Assembly: GCA_021780625.1 (NCBI GenBank)
Contig: JAJXYI010000671.1
Span: 1-7,495, forward strand
Source of the DNA: a bacterium
GTDB taxonomy: Bacteria; Verrucomicrobiota; Verrucomicrobiae; Opitutales; Opitutaceae
DNA: 7,495 nucleotides
Direction of reading: 5' to 3'
Under the pieces are notes generated by a model. That model searched no databases, was not told where the DNA came from, and worked only from the letters and a program-made list of their open reading frames with translations. A program made the translations under genes and the position numbers. Numbering within the stretch: the stretch's first letter is position 1; the number at the start of each line of letters is the position of its first letter. Positions 1 through 6,469 of this stretch are shown here, piece by piece.

Positions 1-1507
1 ACTGGGCGGCCTCGGTTTCGTTAGCGGCGCGGGCCGGGTAGAGCAGGCTGCCTATCAGGCCTCCGACCAGGAGCACGACGTGGCCCACGACGCCGATCAT
101 CACGCCGGCCCAGGGGAAGTTGAGGGCCCCAAGGTTGACCACGGGAGACGCGCCCTTGGTGAGAGTCGCATAGGTCGTGAACAGCAGGCAGGCGACGATC
201 CCGATCCAGGCTCCCTTCCGGCTCGCGCGCGGGCTCAGGAAGGCGAGCAGGAAGAGCCCGGCGAGGCCGCCGGCGACGATCGAGGAGACCGTGAAGTAGA
301 AGGACAGCACGCGTGCGGACTTCCAGGCGATGATCACGGCGACCACCACCGCGAGCGTGCCGGCGATCGCGATCAGGGTCTTGCCCATTGTCAGTCGCTG
401 GCGGTCGGTCGCGAAAGGGCGGAGGCGGCGGTAGTAGTCCTCGACGCCGACCAGGGCCAGGCAGTTTAGGTCCGAGGACAGCATCGACATCGATGCCGAA
501 AGCAGGGCTGCCATGAAGAGGCCCGCGAGACCGTCGGGGATCTTCGTGCTGAGGAAGTAGGGGAAGACCTTGTCCGCCTTGTCGATGAACGCGGGGAAGA
601 TGGTGCCGGACTGCTTGTAGTAGGCCCAGACGAGCGTGCCGATGAGCATGAACAGCGCCCAGGCCGGGATGCACAGGATCGCGCCCAGGGCGACGCCCTT
701 GAGCGCGTCGCGGTCGGTCTTCGCAACCAGGTAACGCTGCACGAGCGTCTGGTCCGACGTGTATTTCTGGAGGTACCAGAAAAAGCCGTACAGCGAGAGG
801 ACCCACAGGTTGCGCTTGCTTGCGAGGTCGAAGTGCGTGGAGCCCAGCGAGAATTTGTGCGCCTGCGCCGCCAGGTGGAACGCGTGCCCGATGCCTCCGG
901 GCATGTGGACCCACAGCCAGCCCAGGCAGACGACCACGCCGAACACCTTCACGAAACCCTGGATCACGTCGGTCCAGATCACGGCCTCCATGCCGCCGAT
1001 GACCGTGTAGTAGATCGTCACCGCCCCGGTGACGAGCATCACCAGGTAGATGTTCCAGCCCGTCATGCCCGTGATCGTCAGGGCGAGCGTGTAGTACACG
1101 AAGCCCATCTTGGAGAAGTGCCCCATGGTGAACGCGAAGGCGCTGTAGGCGCGCACGCCGTAGCCGAACCGGCGCTCGAAGTACTCGTACACGCTCATGC
1201 CCACCGCGTGCCGGAAGAACGGAATGATCACCAGGCCGACGACGGCGAGCGCGCCCACGACCATGAAGCCGGGCACGATCTCGCTCCAATCCCCTGCGTA
1301 GGCAGATCCAGGATACGCGATGAAGGTGATGCTGGTGATCAGCGTCGCGTAGATCGACACCCCCATCGCCCAGTGCGGGATCGAGCGCTTGGCGATGAAG
1401 TAGGCCTCGGTCGAGGTCTGGCCGCGGGCAAACCAGCGGCCGACGCCGAGCATTGCGATCAGGTAGGTGACGACGACGGTGAGATCGAGCCAGCGAAGCG
1501 AATGCAT
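1..1507 (-). CDS. Sodium:solute symporter (SSS family), 3'-partial
   Basis: This inner-membrane transporter of the SSS family couples sodium entry to uptake of a sugar, sugar acid or similar solute. The 502 codons present run off the left edge without a stop. The hydrophilic tail PARAANETEAAQ after the last hydrophobic stretch suggests that only a few residues are missing. Family markers are RGQTSTEAYFIAKRSIP (28-44) after the first helix, the SSS signature GGMEAVIWTDVIQ (171-183), DQTLVQRYLVAK (252-263), and the serine-rich helix LSASMSMLSSDLN (336-348), where the sodium site of family structures lies. About 13 hydrophobic segments can be read. The ATG at 1507 opens directly onto the first helix, with a short N-terminus (MHSLRWLD). 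The family includes sodium-driven sialic acid transporters, so an acidic sugar is a reasonable substrate here. It directly follows the secreted propeller gene, which suggests that it imports that enzyme's product. Specificity cannot be read from sequence. Confidence 0.95.
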   Translation of the reverse strand, partial: MHSLRWLDLTVVVTYLIAMLGVGRWFARGQTSTEAYFIAKRSIPHWAMGVSIYATLITSITFIAYPGSAYAGDWSEIVPGFMVVGALAVVGLVIIPFFRHAVGMSVYEYFERRFGYGVRAYSAFAFTMGHFSKMGFVYYTLALTITGMTGWNIYLVMLVTGAVTIYYTVIGGMEAVIWTDVIQGFVKVFGVVVCLGWLWVHMPGGIGHAFHLAAQAHKFSLGSTHFDLASKRNLWVLSLYGFFWYLQKYTSDQTLVQRYLVAKTDRDALKGVALGAILCIPAWALFMLIGTLVWAYYKQSGTIFPAFIDKADKVFPYFLSTKIPDGLAGLFMAALLSASMSMLSSDLNCLALVGVEDYYRRLRPFATDRQRLTMGKTLIAIAGTLAVVVAVIIAWKSARVLSFYFTVSSIVAGGLAGLFLLAFLSPRASRKGAWIGIVACLLFTTYATLTKGASPVVNLGALNFPWAGVMIGVVGHVVLLVGGLIGSLLYPARAANETEAAQ

Positions 1508-1544
1508 GGGGCGTGCGGGGTGGGGCGGCGCGCGCGGCCGCGGG
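1508..1544 (-). other. C-rich 37-base spacer before the symporter gene
   Basis: This is the widest gap in the operon. On the transcribed strand it is dominated by C with few A or T, contains a perfect 10-base palindrome CGCGGCCGCG (1533-1542), and has no Shine-Dalgarno before the symporter ATG. It might hold a weak hairpin that tunes expression of the transporter relative to the enzymes, but nothing recognisable as a promoter or a terminator with a U-run is present. Confidence 0.35.
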
Positions 1545-3392
1545 TCAGGGAGCGGGAGCGGGGACGGGGACGATGGAGACGTCGTCGATCAGGAAGGCCG
1601 AGGCGGCGACCTTGTCGTCGGCGCCGGGGAGGTCGGGCCCTCCGACCGCGCAGAGGCGGCGGCGGCCCGTGCGGAACGACAGGCGGTCGACCGTGGGTGC
1701 GGCTTCGACGGGGCCGATCGCCTTGGGAATGGCGAGGTGTCCGTCGATCAGCAGGTGGCCGCGGTCGATGCGTGGGTTGGCGGAGAGGTCGTAGCTGAAG
1801 GAAATCCAGCGACCGACCGGATACGGGCCGTTATCTGTCCACACGCCCTCGGGGCGGGTCCAGAGATGTCCATCCTTGCCGAACGCGATCAGGAGCGGAC
1901 GGTTGTCGTGGTCGTCGGAAAGTTCGATCTCAAGGCGTCCCGACGCCTGCTTGGCGAGCACGCGAAACGCGAGGTGGAGTCCGTGGGTGCGCGGAAACAC
2001 GCGGATGGCGCGGGCGTAGTCGTAGGGATCGCGGTCCTTGAGTTCGAGCGCGTGATTCACGGTGCCTGTTGCGCCGGGAGTCTCGACCACGCGGACCGGG
2101 GCCCAGAGCGGGCTGTAAACGTTCCAGCCTGAGGGAAGCGAACCGACGGGATCCTGCTCGAAAGTGTCGTGGACGGGCCCGTTGACGACGCCCGTGATCG
2201 GCACGGGGACGCGTGCGACCCAGATGTCCTCCTTGTTCATGCTGAAGGCGATCCAGGTGGCGTGGGCGGAGCCGGGCGGCACGCCGTTGCCCTCCGCGAT
2301 GACGCGGACGTACTGCGGACCGAGGTTCTTGAAGGCACCCTCGAACCGCCGCGGCGGCGTCTCACCCACAACAGTGAGGAGGTTGGAAAAATGAATGCAG
2401 TCTGCGCCCGTCATCACCGCCAGCGGGTAGCGCAGGCGGTTGGTCGGGTTGAGGAACACCGCGTAGCGTCCGTCGCCGGTGCGCTCGACGCCGTATTTGG
2501 ATGCGTTGGACGGAAGGTTGACGCCGAACTGCTTCACGGCCCAGGTCCGGCCGTTGTCGCGCGTCACGGACACGAGGGCGTCCTTGAACATGCCGAGCAT
2601 CGAGCCGTCGGGCCGGCGGGCGTAGGAGAGGGCCTTGCCGCGCACGCGGTAGAACCCGCTGTCGTCCAGCTGGTCCTCCTCCCACCACTGGGCGGTCTTG
2701 AGCTTGTCGGCGAGCAGGGCCCGGCAGGCCGCGACGAAACCGGCGTCGGGCGAGTCGGTGAAGAATGGATACGGAGGCCGGAAGCCCGGGAAGGGCTGCT
2801 TCGCGTTGAACCGGATGAAGTAAATGGGTCCGAGGGTGCCGTCCTCGTGGATCTCGCGGACCGCACGTCCGATGCCCGTGCCGTCATTGGGCTTCGGGGC
2901 CTTCCCGTAGAAGGCGAGCACGAGCAGGCGGCCGTCCGGCGCCGTGTAGAAACCCATGCGCTGGTGAGTGAGCGACATCGTGCCGTTGGGCAGCGCGAAG
3001 GGCGGGAAGATCACCCGTGGCGCCGCCCAGTGCACGCCGTCGACCGAAGTCGTGAGCGAGGTGCGGCCTTCGCCCTGTTCCTCGCCGACCGGGCAGCTCA
3101 GGAACTCGAGGTAGAATTTCCCCTTCCACCACGCGAGCATTGGCTGGTGGAGGTAGGTGTCGCTCAGGCCGCCGTTCAGCTTCGGGTGCGTGCGGTTGGA
3201 CCGAATCACCTGGATGGCGTGGACGCCCACGGCAAGCGGCAGTCCGCCGTCGGAGGTCGAGGATACGGGGACCGGGTCGGTGTAGACGAAGAAGGGGGAG
3301 TCGGGCGCGGACGCCGCGCGGAGTGCCGCCGCGGTGGAGCAGAGCAGGGCGGCGATGGAGAGTCCGCGACGGAGGCGACGGGGCTGGAGCAT
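1545..3392 (-). CDS. Secreted sialidase-fold beta-propeller protein with C-terminal concanavalin-like domain
   Basis: This 615-residue protein is predicted to be exported and to act outside the cytoplasm or in the periplasm. Residues 1-29 form a signal peptide: arginines at 5-9, a hydrophobic core LSIAALL, and small residues near 26-29 for cleavage. Residues 35-400 look like a sialidase-type propeller. A canonical Asp-box, TRDNGRTW, is at 277-284; degenerate ones are TSVDGVHW (115-122) and TGADCIHF (328-335). Conserved-looking aromatic and acidic patches include DTYLHQPMLAWW (78-89) and WWEEDQLDDSGFY (236-248). Residues 409-608, from HDTFEQDPVGSLPSGW to FLIDDVSIV, resemble a concanavalin/LamG-like beta-sandwich often found at the ends of polysaccharide-active enzymes. 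A short PVPAPAP tail closes the protein. I do not see the FRIP motif, and the arginine triad of true sialidases cannot be assigned, so 'sialidase' is only a fold statement. The context of ulosonate-like catabolism and a symporter suggests a glycoside hydrolase releasing an acidic sugar. The activity is unknown. Confidence 0.85.
   Translation of the reverse strand: MLQPRRLRRGLSIAALLCSTAAALRAASAPDSPFFVYTDPVPVSSTSDGGLPLAVGVHAIQVIRSNRTHPKLNGGLSDTYLHQPMLAWWKGKFYLEFLSCPVGEEQGEGRTSLTTSVDGVHWAAPRVIFPPFALPNGTMSLTHQRMGFYTAPDGRLLVLAFYGKAPKPNDGTGIGRAVREIHEDGTLGPIYFIRFNAKQPFPGFRPPYPFFTDSPDAGFVAACRALLADKLKTAQWWEEDQLDDSGFYRVRGKALSYARRPDGSMLGMFKDALVSVTRDNGRTWAVKQFGVNLPSNASKYGVERTGDGRYAVFLNPTNRLRYPLAVMTGADCIHFSNLLTVVGETPPRRFEGAFKNLGPQYVRVIAEGNGVPPGSAHATWIAFSMNKEDIWVARVPVPITGVVNGPVHDTFEQDPVGSLPSGWNVYSPLWAPVRVVETPGATGTVNHALELKDRDPYDYARAIRVFPRTHGLHLAFRVLAKQASGRLEIELSDDHDNRPLLIAFGKDGHLWTRPEGVWTDNGPYPVGRWISFSYDLSANPRIDRGHLLIDGHLAIPKAIGPVEAAPTVDRLSFRTGRRRLCAVGGPDLPGADDKVAASAFLIDDVSIVPVPAPAP
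3306..3392 (-). other. Signal peptide of the propeller protein
   Basis: The first 29 residues have a positively charged start (RRLRR at 5-9), a hydrophobic stretch from about 11 to 24, and AASA before a proline at 30. Cleavage is most likely around residues 26-28, since proline just after the site is disfavoured. Cys18 is preceded by ALL, a poor lipobox, so a lipoprotein is less likely. The arginines lack the F-L-K part of a Tat motif, so Sec export is preferred. Confidence 0.75.
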
Positions 3393-3405
3393 TGGAGCGG
3401 GGTCA
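3390..3405 (-). promoter_or_regulatory. Ten-base junction without Shine-Dalgarno (PdxA2 to propeller gene)
   Basis: The PdxA2 TGA (3405-3403) is followed by CCCCGCTCCA and then the ATG of the secreted protein (3392-3390). No purine-rich ribosome-binding sequence is visible. The ATG is supported by the immediate appearance of a basic n-region and hydrophobic core of a signal peptide. Confidence 0.6.
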
Positions 3406-4404
3406 GTTTGCGGGTTGTCGGGCCATGGTTGCCGCGAGCCGGATGGCCTCGATGAGGCTGCGTGGATCGCCCCGCCCCGTGCCGGCGTTCCTGAAGTCGG
3501 TCCCGTGTTCGACGGAAGTGCGTACGATCGGAAGGCCGAGCGTGACGTTCACGCCTCGCCAGATGCCGAGCATCTTCGCGGCCACGTGGCCCTGGTCGTG
3601 GTACATCGCCACGGCAGCGTCGAACTCGCCTTCGTGGGTGCGGAAGAAAACGGTGTCGCCGGCGAAGGGCCCGCGGGCGTCGATGCCCATGCCGCGCGCG
3701 GTCTCGATTGCCGGGGCGATGTGGAGAGCCTCCTCGTCGCCGAACAATCCGCCCTCGCCCGCGTGGGGATTGAGTCCCGCGACTGCGATTTTCGGCGCGG
3801 CGATGCCGAGGCGGCGCACGGCGTCGTGGGTGAGCTGGAGCACTTTCACGATTCGTTCGGCGCGGACGCGCTCGATCGCTTGGCGCAGGGAGACGTGGGT
3901 GGAGACGTGGCTGACGCGCAGCCCGCCGGCGGCGAGCATCATCGTGGCCCCGGGCGCGCCGCAGAGATGGGCCAGCAACCCGGTGTGACCGTCGAAATGG
4001 TGGCCCGCGGCGTTCAGCGCGGCCTTGTTGATTGCGGAGGTGACAATTGCGCCGGCCTTGTGTGCGAGCGCGAGTTCGGTGGCGGCGCGGATGGATTCGA
4101 AGGCGGCCTGGCCGCACAGTGGATCCTCGCGGCCGAGTTGGAGCCGGTCGGCGTCGACGTTCGCCAGGTCGAGCACGTCGACAGTGCCGGCATCGAACCG
4201 TGCATCCTCGAAGCGGCCGACGGGGTGCAGCGCGAGCTGTGTTCCGGTGAACGACTGCGCGCGGTCGAGCGTTGTGGCGTCGCCGACGACGATCAGTCGG
4301 CCCAGTGCGCGGACCTCGGGCTGTGCAAGCGCCTTGGTGAGCAGCTCGGGGCCGGTGCCGGCGGGGTCGCCGAGCGTGAGGGCGATGACGGGCAGGTCCG
4401 GCAC
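3403..4404 (-). CDS. pdxA2: PdxA2-type 4-phospho-D-threonate dehydrogenase
   Basis: This 333-residue metal-dependent NAD enzyme belongs to the PdxA family (E. coli PdxA is 329). PdxA2 members oxidise the 3-hydroxyl of 4-phospho-D-threonate or 4-phospho-D-erythronate, and the product decarboxylates to dihydroxyacetone phosphate. The GDPAGTGPE motif is at 12-20, with the NPHAGEGG loop at 212-219. The metal-binding histidines are H170, H214 and H269 (H166, H211 and H266 in E. coli). Substrate positions H140, T141, D250, K277, N286 and R295 are also retained, so the enzyme should be active. Departures from the usual pattern are GHTG (139-142) in place of GHTE, and EHGTDFRNAGTGRGD (299-313) in place of the usual DHGTAF and AGKGKAD type. 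Being locked behind an acid sugar kinase rather than near pdxJ, ksgA or surA genes points to sugar-acid catabolism, not pyridoxal phosphate synthesis. A pure PdxA role cannot be fully excluded from sequence alone. Confidence 0.93.
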   Translation of the reverse strand: MPDLPVIALTLGDPAGTGPELLTKALAQPEVRALGRLIVVGDATTLDRAQSFTGTQLALHPVGRFEDARFDAGTVDVLDLANVDADRLQLGREDPLCGQAAFESIRAATELALAHKAGAIVTSAINKAALNAAGHHFDGHTGLLAHLCGAPGATMMLAAGGLRVSHVSTHVSLRQAIERVRAERIVKVLQLTHDAVRRLGIAAPKIAVAGLNPHAGEGGLFGDEEALHIAPAIETARGMGIDARGPFAGDTVFFRTHEGEFDAAVAMYHDQGHVAAKMLGIWRGVNVTLGLPIVRTSVEHGTDFRNAGTGRGDPRSLIEAIRLAATMARQPAN

Positions 4405-4408
4405 GTCA
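4402..4408 (-). promoter_or_regulatory. One-base stop-start junction with GTG start (kinase to dehydrogenase)
   Basis: The kinase TGA (4408-4406) and the GTG start of the PdxA2 gene (4404-4402) are separated by a single base in the string TGACGTG. This implies that the same ribosomes translate both. The GTG is accepted because the PdxA N-terminus (IALTLGDPAGTGPE) begins six codons later, and no ATG lies closer. Confidence 0.7.
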
Positions 4409-5557
4409 GGCTGCGTTCGCGGCCTGCAGCTCGCGGATCAGGGACGCGGGCCACGAGTAGCTGCCGGGTTTTAGGGTGACGACGAATTCCGGTGCGGCGG
4501 TCGGCCGCAGGGTGGCCACGCCGGGGCCCCAGATATGGACGACCTCGAGTTCGTGCCAGTCCAGAGCGGTGAAGATGCTCGAGGCTGTGGCGCCGCCCGC
4601 GATGATGAGGTGGTGAAAGGCCTTTGCGGACTGGAGGCGCCGGGCGGTGAGGGCGAGCAGGCGCCGGAGTGCCGTCGGGGCCTTGGGATCGCGGGAGAGC
4701 GTGCGCGACATGACCACGGAAGCGAAACCGTCGCGGGTGAGCGACTCCTGAAGGTCCGCCGCGAGGGCCTGGGGCGTCGGGCGGTGTCGTGGATTAATGG
4801 AGACGAAGTCGCCGGGAAGCGGGGTGATCGGATCGGGCGCCGCGGAGCTGCCGCTCAGCAGAAGCGTGCCGCCGGCCGGCATGGCTGCGGGTGCGGTCCG
4901 GGCCCGATAGGAGCGTCGGCTCTGCAGCCACGCCCGGAAAAAATCGGCGCCGCCGGCGGGGAGCGTGTGGCGGTCGACCTGCCCCGCCCAGAACGTCACG
5001 TCGGCCGGCGTATCCGCTTCGCCGATAATGACGCCTGCGGCGGGCAGCCGGCTGGCGGTGGGGCGCGAGGCGACGGAGTCGTCGTCGTCGGCCCCGAGCA
5101 GCGTGTGTACGTCGGACGTCTTGCGCGGATGGAAGGGGTCCCGGGCAAACGCCGTGCGGTGGAGGGGCTGGCCGCCCACGAAATAGCGTCCGTCGCGGAT
5201 CACGCGTCCGAGCGAAGGATTGCAGGGCAGGAGAATGGACCTGCGGCTACCGAGGGCCTCGGCGCAGGCCCTGACCTCGGCGAGGACGGGGCCCCGGAGC
5301 ACGGAGTCGACCTTTTTGAAGAATCCGCCGTTCGGTCGGGCGGCGAGCGCGGTCGCGAGGGCTTTGACCCGGGCGGCGGCCCGCGCAGGGGTGGAGAGGC
5401 GCGTGTCGGTGTCGCAGATGATCACGTCGGCCCCGGCGCTGTCGCCGGGGAGCCCGGTGTGCACGACCGAACGCAGGCCCGCCTGGTGGGCGATTCCCGC
5501 GATTTCGGCGGCCCCGGTAAGGTCATCCGCGAGGATGATGAGGGGGTGTTGACGCAT
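4406..5557 (-). CDS. dtnK: Four-carbon acid sugar kinase (DUF1537 family, DtnK-like)
   Basis: This 383-residue cytoplasmic kinase belongs to the family that phosphorylates four-carbon acid sugars such as D-threonate, L-threonate or D-erythronate at the 4-hydroxyl using ATP. The N-terminal substrate domain shows ADDLTGAAEIAG (10-21), DTDTR (49-53) and KKVDSVLRG (81-89), all family hallmarks. The C-terminal nucleotide-binding domain shows IAGGATAS (319-326), GPGV (344-347) and the closing KPGSYSWP (363-370), where many homologues have KPG followed by N and F. It is somewhat shorter than the usual 400-470 residues. An acidic run of four aspartates (157-160) sits in the middle, between the two domains. 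The GTG of the PdxA-type gene follows one base after its TGA. Kinases of this family paired with a PdxA homologue are known as the D-threonate or D-erythronate type, whereas those paired with a class II aldolase are the OtnK type; this supports the dtnK name. The stereochemistry of the substrate is inferred from context, not seen. Confidence 0.92.
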   Translation of the reverse strand: MRQHPLIILADDLTGAAEIAGIAHQAGLRSVVHTGLPGDSAGADVIICDTDTRLSTPARAAARVKALATALAARPNGGFFKKVDSVLRGPVLAEVRACAEALGSRRSILLPCNPSLGRVIRDGRYFVGGQPLHRTAFARDPFHPRKTSDVHTLLGADDDDSVASRPTASRLPAAGVIIGEADTPADVTFWAGQVDRHTLPAGGADFFRAWLQSRRSYRARTAPAAMPAGGTLLLSGSSAAPDPITPLPGDFVSINPRHRPTPQALAADLQESLTRDGFASVVMSRTLSRDPKAPTALRRLLALTARRLQSAKAFHHLIIAGGATASSIFTALDWHELEVVHIWGPGVATLRPTAAPEFVVTLKPGSYSWPASLIRELQAANAA

Positions 5558-5567
5558 GGATGGGTCA
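5555..5567 (-). promoter_or_regulatory. Stop-start junction that decides the kinase start
   Basis: The aldolase TGA (5567-5565) precedes the kinase ATG (5557-5555) by seven bases, again without a Shine-Dalgarno. A TTG at 5596 would extend the kinase by 13 residues into the aldolase gene. I prefer the ATG because it places the family's ADDLTGAAE motif at residue 10, the usual distance from the N-terminus. Confidence 0.65.
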
Positions 5568-6464
5568 GGATAACGCAGAAAGTTCACGACAGACAAGGGA
5601 CTGTTCCTCGGGGGGCAGCGCGCTGAGCGGAGGCATCATGGAGGCGCCGCACAGGTGGTGTCCGGCCAGGGCCGCCTTCAGCGCGGCGAGCGACTGGCCC
5701 AGGCTGCGCTTGCGCTGGATGACTGCGCCGATCGCGTCGAAGCGCTGTTGCAGGGATTCCGCGCGGGCCCAGTCGCCGGCGAGTGCGGCGTCGTAGAGTT
5801 CGCGCCACGGTGCGGGGTAGAGGTTGCCTGAGCTGGGGACGAGGCCGACGAAGCCCAGCTTGAGCGCCGACACCGAGTGGGCGGCGACTCCCATGAACAG
5901 GGCGAAATCGTCGCGGCCTCCCAGAATCGACGCCACCTGCTCGGCGCGCCCGGACGTGCCCTCGGAGTCCTTCAGGCCGACGATATTGCCCATGCGGCTG
6001 AGGCGGTCGATTGTCTCCACCGGAATCGACATGCCCGTGGTCTGCGGCATGTTGTAGAGCAGGACCGGGCCGGGAATCCTGGCCGCGAGGAGGGTGAAGT
6101 ACGCGGCCATCTCCGCGGGCTCGAGCTTGAAGTAGTTCGGCAGCATGGCCACCACGGCGTCGACGCCCACGCGAAGATGATCGCGGGCCGAGTCCACGGC
6201 ATCCGCGAGGCAATTGTGCGCGATGCACGCGAAGACCGGCGTGCGTCCGCCTGAGACGCGCACCGCGATCTCGACGAGGCGGCGGCGCATGGGACCCGAA
6301 AGCGAGGCCACCTCGCCGGTCGTGCCGAGCACGAGCATGCCACAGCCATTGGAGGCCAGGTGATCCACCAGGCGCTCGGCGGAGGTTTCGTCGAGCGCAC
6401 CGGATTCGGTGACGGGCGTGACGAGCGGAACGGTAACGCCCCGGAGGCGGGAAACGGGAGTCAT
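5565..6464 (-). CDS. DapA/NanA-family class I pyruvate aldolase (not a true DapA)
   Basis: This 299-residue TIM-barrel enzyme belongs to the dihydrodipicolinate synthase/N-acetylneuraminate lyase superfamily, which forms or breaks a C-C bond to pyruvate through a lysine Schiff base. The pyruvate-binding GTTGE is at 47-51, the second tyrosine position of the proton relay at Y111, the catalytic tyrosine at Y137 in YNMPQTTG, and the Schiff-base lysine at K165 in GLKDSEG. Length is normal (DapA about 292). In E. coli DapA, Arg138 binds the carboxylate of aspartate semialdehyde; the matching position here is Thr142. That argues against lysine biosynthesis and for a sugar-acid or ulosonate aldolase. 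I chose the ATG at 6464 because the family N-terminus (RGVTVPLVTPV) starts just after it. It sits between a dehydrogenase and a four-carbon acid kinase, so a role in cleaving a 2-keto-3-deoxy acid to pyruvate plus an aldehyde is likely. The exact substrate is not determined by sequence. Confidence 0.94.
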   Translation of the reverse strand: MTPVSRLRGVTVPLVTPVTESGALDETSAERLVDHLASNGCGMLVLGTTGEVASLSGPMRRRLVEIAVRVSGGRTPVFACIAHNCLADAVDSARDHLRVGVDAVVAMLPNYFKLEPAEMAAYFTLLAARIPGPVLLYNMPQTTGMSIPVETIDRLSRMGNIVGLKDSEGTSGRAEQVASILGGRDDFALFMGVAAHSVSALKLGFVGLVPSSGNLYPAPWRELYDAALAGDWARAESLQQRFDAIGAVIQRKRSLGQSLAALKAALAGHHLCGASMMPPLSALPPEEQSLVCRELSALS

Positions 6465-6469
6465 GGTCA
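6462..6469 (-). promoter_or_regulatory. Stop-start junction without Shine-Dalgarno (dehydrogenase to aldolase)
   Basis: The dehydrogenase TGA (6469-6467) is followed after two bases by the aldolase ATG (6464-6462). The reading is TTCTGACCATG, with no GGAG-like sequence in the preceding 20 bases. The spacing implies translational coupling. It also fixes the aldolase start, because an upstream start in the same frame would lie inside the dehydrogenase and add an arginine-rich tail foreign to the family. Confidence 0.7.

Noticed and set aside
21..1289. Minus-strand arginine-rich frame of 422 codons
   Set aside because: It is an out-of-frame reading of the symporter gene. The true frame, from ATG 1507 to beyond the edge, carries the SSS signature and hydrophobic helices.
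3357..3383. Tat export signal in the arginine-rich start of the propeller protein
   Set aside because: Two arginine pairs are present, but the following residues do not match the S-R-R-x-F-L-K pattern; Sec export is simpler.
1545..3392. Genuine exo-alpha-sialidase feeding a sialic acid pathway
   Set aside because: No FRIP motif is visible, the arginine triad could not be assigned, and the operon lacks ManNAc kinase, ManNAc-6-phosphate epimerase and glucosamine-6-phosphate deaminase genes in view.
2169..3455. Long plus-strand open frame of 428 codons opposite the propeller gene
   Set aside because: It is antisense to a gene with a signal peptide and Asp-boxes, has no recognisable motif, and has a skewed composition rich in Gly, Arg, Val and Glu typical of GC-rich shadow frames.
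3403..4404. Vitamin B6 biosynthesis enzyme PdxA
   Set aside because: The gene sits one base after a four-carbon acid kinase inside a catabolic operon, which is the PdxA2 arrangement.
5558..5596. TTG start at 5596 for the kinase
   Set aside because: It would overlap the aldolase gene and add 13 residues not expected in the family; the ATG at 5557 fits the motif spacing.
3334..5626. Two long plus-strand open frames (3334-4479 and 4535-5626)
   Set aside because: They lie antisense to the PdxA2 and kinase genes, whose catalytic motifs are intact; their translations show only compositional bias and no domain features.
5565..6464. Lysine biosynthesis enzyme DapA
   Set aside because: The arginine that binds aspartate semialdehyde is replaced by threonine, and no lysine genes are nearby.
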